Position numbers and translations under genes: made by a program. Below the pieces are notes generated by a model, which was not told where the DNA came from, did no database searches, and saw nothing but the letters and a program-made list of their open reading frames with translations. Of a stretch of 26,967 bases of DNA, positions 23,503 through 26,967 are shown piece after piece (within the stretch, counting starts at the first letter, position 1; each line of letters begins with the position of its first letter). Source of the stretch: UKL13-2 sp040006575 (lineage in GTDB: Bacteria > Pseudomonadota > Gammaproteobacteria > Burkholderiales > Usitatibacteraceae); assembly GCA_040006575.1 (NCBI GenBank), contig JBDTWS010000034.1, forward strand, positions 1-26,967. The letters run 5' to 3'.

Positions 23503-23753
23503 ATGCCGAACATTTGGTCGTGATGGCCAACCAGATTTCCCAGTTTTTCGAGTCGCAGCCCAACCGCGACACGGCGGTGGATGGGGTGCTTACGCATCTC
23601 AAGAAATTCTGGGATCCGCGCATGCGCGACAGCATCATCGCGCACGCGAAGGCAGGCGGCGAAGGTATGCGGCAGTTGACGAAAGATGCCGTGACCCGCC
23701 TGGACGCTGACCAGATAGCCAAGCAAAAGGCGAAGGCCGCCGCCGCCTCCTAG
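23499..23753 (+). CDS. fdsD: Formate dehydrogenase delta subunit FdsD
   Basis: An 84-residue protein starting MNAEHLVVMANQISQFFESQ. The MANxIxxFFESxP...HLKKFWDPRMRDSI pattern is that of FdsD, a small subunit found at the end of fds operons and needed for a fully active complex. The C-terminal third is Lys/Ala-rich (QIAKQKAKAAAAS). Its ATG overlaps the fdhD stop (ATGA), so translation is coupled. No membrane segment. Confidence 0.9.
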   Translation: MNAEHLVVMANQISQFFESQPNRDTAVDGVLTHLKKFWDPRMRDSIIAHAKAGGEGMRQLTKDAVTRLDADQIAKQKAKAAAAS

Positions 23754-23769
23754 TTTTTTGTCGGGGCCG

Positions 23770-23794
23770 TCGGCGCGATCGGTTGAAGCGCCGA
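23770..23794. repeat. Inverted repeat after the fds operon
   Basis: TCGGCGC and GCGCCGA are perfect 7-bp arms with an 11-nt loop, 17 bp after the fdsD stop. No T-run follows; possibly part of a factor-dependent terminator. Confidence 0.3.
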
Positions 23795-23880
23795 TGCATG
23801 ATGTTGGCGATAACCATTGATTCGCGGACAATGACGCATTCATTGCCATTCCCGCCGCGAACCGGACAATATCCCGCGCC

Positions 23881-24606
23881 ATGAAACTCGAACAGATTCT
23901 CTTCAGCCAGGGCTTCGGTTCCCGCAAACTTTGTCGTGTGCTCATTGCGCGCGGCGATGTGAAGATCGCCGGCGAGGTTTGCACCGACGACGCGCGCGAC
24001 TTTGACGTTGTCCCCCATGCGATTGACGGCGCACCTTTCGAGTTCAGTGTCGAAGGCGATGCCTGGCAGTATCACGAGAAAGCCTACCTGCTGCTGAACA
24101 AGCCCGCCGGTTACGAGTGCTCGCAAAAACCGAAATCGCATCCGAGCATATACACGCTTCTACCCGCGCCATTGCGTACCCGCAATGTGCAAGCCGTGGG
24201 CCGGCTGGACCAGGACACCACGGGCATGCTGCTGTTTTCAGATGATGGGCAGTTCATCCACCGCACGACCTCGCCCAAACACGAGGTGCCGAAAATTTAC
24301 GAGGTCACTGCAAGCGAGGCCGTCACTGACGATCAGGTGCGGCACCTCTTGGCAGGCGTGGTGCTGGACGATAGCCCCGAACCGGTGCGTGCGCTCGCGT
24401 GTGAATGCGCTGCGCCGCAACAGGTGCGGCTCACATTGACGTCAGGAAAATATCACCAGGTAAAGCGCATGCTTGCCGCAGTCGGTAATCATGTGGAAGC
24501 ACTGCATCGCAGTCGCATCGGCCGGTTGCAGATGCCGCAAGATTTGAAGGAAGGCGAGTGGCGCTGGCTGACGCCGCAGGAATTATTACTGGCGAGCAGG
24601 CCGTGA
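23881..24606 (+). CDS. rsuA: 16S rRNA pseudouridine synthase (RsuA family)
   Basis: A 241-residue enzyme that isomerises a uridine in rRNA to pseudouridine; E. coli RsuA (231 residues) acts at U516 of 16S rRNA. The N-terminal S4 RNA-binding domain is MKLEQILFSQGFGSRKLCRV through DVKIAGEVC. The catalytic domain carries LLLNKPAGYECSQK, the GRLDQDTTGMLLFSDDG motif with catalytic Asp110, and KYHQVKRMLAAVGNHVEALH. The length and the CSQKP segment favour RsuA over RluB, RluE or RluF. It starts 127 bp after fdsD with no strong Shine-Dalgarno and is probably a separate unit. Confidence 0.88.
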   Translation: MKLEQILFSQGFGSRKLCRVLIARGDVKIAGEVCTDDARDFDVVPHAIDGAPFEFSVEGDAWQYHEKAYLLLNKPAGYECSQKPKSHPSIYTLLPAPLRTRNVQAVGRLDQDTTGMLLFSDDGQFIHRTTSPKHEVPKIYEVTASEAVTDDQVRHLLAGVVLDDSPEPVRALACECAAPQQVRLTLTSGKYHQVKRMLAAVGNHVEALHRSRIGRLQMPQDLKEGEWRWLTPQELLLASRP

Positions 24607-24643
24607 TGCGGTTGCGAGAGCGAGCGCTGGCCGAAACGAAACG

Positions 24644-24796
24644 CTAGTTGACGAAAACGAGGGTCAGTACAACTAGCCAGAAGGCCGTTCCCATCAGCGT
24701 GCCCCACACAAGTCCGGTCGTGGCGTGCAACGGATCATGGCCCCGCAGCTCACTTGAATTGAACTGCGCCTGCATCGGGGAATATGTCTGGTTCAT
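24644..24796 (-). CDS. Small single-pass membrane protein (50 residues)
   Basis: On the minus strand the ATG at 24796 begins MNQTYSPMQAQFNSSELRGH, then DPLHATTGLVWGTLMGTAFW and LVVLTLVFVN before TAG. The C-terminal half is one clear transmembrane helix with a Gly/Trp/Leu/Val composition unlikely for a random frame; the N-terminal half is hydrophilic. AGGG lies six bases ahead of the ATG, a modest ribosome binding site. It converges on rsuA. I do not recognise the family. The 240 bp between it and the next gene (24797-25036) hold nothing I can name. Confidence 0.55.
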   Translation of the reverse strand: MNQTYSPMQAQFNSSELRGHDPLHATTGLVWGTLMGTAFWLVVLTLVFVN

Positions 24797-25036
24797 AAAG
24801 GCCCTGTTTGCTCAACTGCTGCCGGTTTGGATAAGCCAGTATGCGTGGCGTGCGCCAGCATGGCACGTCAAAACGAGCGGGTTTATGTCTCCAATTCGCC
24901 GAAACAGTTGTAGGCCATATTCCTACGCCTACAAGATAGTTTTGAATGATAAAGTCATTGTCTGGAGCCGTTCTCCAGCCTTTTTCGGACTGAAAGCCGC
25001 ACCGGCGCTTGAGTTTCAAGAGCGCGAGTGCGTTTT

Positions 25037-26967
25037 TCAGAGTGAAAGCGCCTGCTGTCGGCTGATCACTTCTGCACTCGACATTGCGCGCCAGTCCGAC
25101 AATTCGGACGGCGACAGTGAGGGCGCATAGCGAAAACCCTGGAACTCATCGCAGCCCGCGCCGCGCAGCACGATCGCTTCGGCTTCAGTCTCCACGCCTT
25201 CCGCCACCACCTTCAGTCCCAGCGTGTGGCCCAGCCCGATAATGGAACGAGTGATGGCGAGATTGTTAGGATCGCCCAGAATTTCATGCACGAATGAACG
25301 GTCGATCTTGAGCTTGTCGATGGGGAAGCGGCTGAGGTAACTCAGGCTGGAATAGCCCGTGCCGAAATCGTCGATGGCGAGTCCCACACCCAGCGCGCGT
25401 ATCGCGACCAGTTTCTGCAGGTTGATCTGCACGCCTTCCATAAGTGTGGACTCGGTGATTTCGATCTCCAGCCGGCCAGGCCCGACGGCATGCCGTCGCA
25501 TGCTCGACTCGAGGGCACCCAGCAATCCACTGCTGCGTAACTGCGAAGCGGAAAGATTGACCGAAACGGCCAGCTCGCGAAACGCGCCGCCTGTTTCGCT
25601 TTGCCACGTCGCCAGCTGCGCGCACGCCGTCTCGATCACCCATTCGCCGATCGGCACGATCAATCCGGTTTCCTCGGCAACATGAATGAACTGGTCAGGC
25701 GTCACCTTGCCCAGCTCGACACTGTTCCAGCGCAGCAGCCCTTCGACACTGACCAGCTCGCCGGTCTTCGCATCCACGCAGGGCTGGTATTGAAGACTGA
25801 GCTCACCCTTCACGATCGCGTGCCGCAGGCGCGACTCGATCTGCTGGCGTCGTTCGGCACGCTCGGTCATTTCGGCGCTGAAGAAATACGCGGTGTTGCG
25901 ACCGGTCGATTTGGCGTGATACATCGCCACGTCCGCCAGCCGCATCAATTCGTCGATCCCCTGCGCATCAGCCGGGTACATCGCCACGCCGACACTGCAT
26001 GAGGCATGCAGCTCGTTGCCCTCAACGTCATGCGGCTTGCGAATGAGGGGCAGCAGGCGGCTGTCGAGTACACGTGTCACTTCCTCGCTATTCTCCACGC
26101 CGCTCAGCACCACCACGAATTCGTCACCACCCAGCCGGCTCACCGTGTCGACCGCACGCACTGCTTCGGTCAATCGCCTGGCCACTGAACGAAGCAGGCC
26201 ATCGCCGATGTGGTGACCCAGCGAATCGTTGATGTTCTTGAAACGGTCGAGGTCGATAAACAGCACGGCAACCTTTTGCCCCGTGCGCTCGGCCTGCTGG
26301 ATGGCGGAGCGAAGGCGCTCGATGCACAGCGACCGGTTCGGCAATTCGGTCAGCACGTCATGATGGGCGAGGAAGGTAATGCGCTCCTCACTCTTCTTGC
26401 GGTCGGTGATGTCGATGGACGTACAGATGTAATACGAGGGTGCACCCTGCGGTTCGCGCACCGTGCTGATCATCAGCCACACCGGCAAGGTCTCGCCATT
26501 GCGGCGTTTCAGCTGCACCTCTCCCTGCCATGAGCCTTTCTGCTGCGCCGCACGCCACAAGTCGACAAAGAAAGTTTTGTCGACATGATCGGGAATCAGG
26601 AAATCAGGACGCTCCCCGAATGCCTCATGGAAGTCGTAGCCGGTCGCGCGCACGAACGCGCGGTTGACCGACATGATGCGTTCGTTGGCATTGACGATCA
26701 TGATGCCTTCCGAGGACGCCTCGAACACTTTTGCCCATAGCTCGAGCCGCTGCTCCATCTGCTTCAGGTGATTGATCGGCGAGAACACTGTCAGCACCGC
26801 ATCCATACCCTGGTACTTCATGCGCCTTGCCGACAGCACGGCCCACGATGCGCCTGCATTGCCGGGCGCGCCTTCACCGCTGGCGCCGATTTTCCAGCGC
26901 ACTTCAAATTCGTTGACCACGTCGTAATGCGCCAGCTGCTGGAAAAAGCGCGCGCGCACGTCGCTGT
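25037..26967 (-). CDS. PAS-GGDEF-EAL cyclic-di-GMP signalling protein (5' end outside window)
   Basis: At least 640 residues of a cyclic-di-GMP enzyme. In order: the end of a PAS-like domain (FEVRWKIGASGEG), a full PAS (VFEASSEGIMIVNANERIMS ... YYICTSIDITDRKKSEE), a GGDEF domain (LTELPNRSLCIERL, VLFIDLDRFKNINDSLGHHI, RLGGDEFVVVLSG) with an RAVD inhibitory I-site five residues before GGDEF, and an EAL domain. The EAL motif reads EGL (VEGLLRW), but the metal and catalytic residues look intact: VNLSA, EITES, AIDDFGTGYSS, LKIDRSF, AEGVET and the late EFQGF glutamine. Both synthesis and hydrolysis of c-di-GMP are possible. The frame is open to the window edge; a GTG at 26959 is an unlikely start because the PAS fold begins earlier. 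Confidence 0.93.
   Translation of the reverse strand, partial: SDVRARFFQQLAHYDVVNEFEVRWKIGASGEGAPGNAGASWAVLSARRMKYQGMDAVLTVFSPINHLKQMEQRLELWAKVFEASSEGIMIVNANERIMSVNRAFVRATGYDFHEAFGERPDFLIPDHVDKTFFVDLWRAAQQKGSWQGEVQLKRRNGETLPVWLMISTVREPQGAPSYYICTSIDITDRKKSEERITFLAHHDVLTELPNRSLCIERLRSAIQQAERTGQKVAVLFIDLDRFKNINDSLGHHIGDGLLRSVARRLTEAVRAVDTVSRLGGDEFVVVLSGVENSEEVTRVLDSRLLPLIRKPHDVEGNELHASCSVGVAMYPADAQGIDELMRLADVAMYHAKSTGRNTAYFFSAEMTERAERRQQIESRLRHAIVKGELSLQYQPCVDAKTGELVSVEGLLRWNSVELGKVTPDQFIHVAEETGLIVPIGEWVIETACAQLATWQSETGGAFRELAVSVNLSASQLRSSGLLGALESSMRRHAVGPGRLEIEITESTLMEGVQINLQKLVAIRALGVGLAIDDFGTGYSSLSYLSRFPIDKLKIDRSFVHEILGDPNNLAITRSIIGLGHTLGLKVVAEGVETEAEAIVLRGAGCDEFQGFRYAPSLSPSELSDWRAMSSAEVISRQQALSL

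Overview
The window looks like a chromosomal segment of a GC-rich betaproteobacterium, probably Burkholderiales-like. The pointers are a complete NAD-linked formate dehydrogenase operon in the fdsGBACD order known from Ralstonia/Cupriavidus, with a divergent regulator, and a decayed Bug/TctC-type solute receptor, a family greatly expanded in Betaproteobacteria. I saw no rRNA, tRNA, CRISPR array, intact insertion sequence or phage module. Taxonomy is inferred from gene content only.

Left part (1-7171): a 5' fragment of thyA and a DHH-type phosphoesterase on the minus strand; an M17 aminopeptidase; a pyridoxamine-phosphate-oxidase-like stress protein; two small unknown proteins; a DUF4142 exported protein; an ArsR repressor translationally coupled to an AHSA1/SRPBCC protein, with a promoter and palindrome that suggest a leaderless, autoregulated transcript; a cupin; and a PhnB-like VOC protein.

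Middle (7172-16403), accessory in character: a secreted amidohydrolase behind a 19-bp tandem repeat, a GFA-type zinc protein, an unrecognised two-gene unit (an orphan protein plus an OmpR-type DNA-binding protein with a degenerate receiver), a secreted PL1-type pectate lyase, a truncated and frameshifted Bug receptor pseudogene, an unknown exported protein, a 60-residue protein, a stand-alone N-terminal domain of cyclopropane-fatty-acid synthase, a DUF1348 protein and a single-pass membrane protein with an Ala/Pro-rich tail.

Right part (16499-26967): a ModE-HTH/periplasmic-binding-domain regulator diverges from fdsG-fdsB-fdsA-fdhD(fdsC)-fdsD. FdsA oxidises formate at a molybdenum bis-MGD centre, FdsG and FdsB pass electrons to NAD+, FdhD matures the cofactor, and FdsD is a small accessory protein. 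The shared intergenic region holds a 9-bp-arm palindrome, with a third copy of the half-site on the regulator's own start codon. Downstream lie rsuA, a 50-residue single-pass membrane protein on the minus strand, and a PAS-GGDEF-EAL protein that runs off the window edge.

Most of the window is ordinary. The best candidates for something new are the orphan protein/degenerate response-regulator pair (9607-11434), the fds operator arrangement, the leaderless ArsR promoter, and the small proteins.
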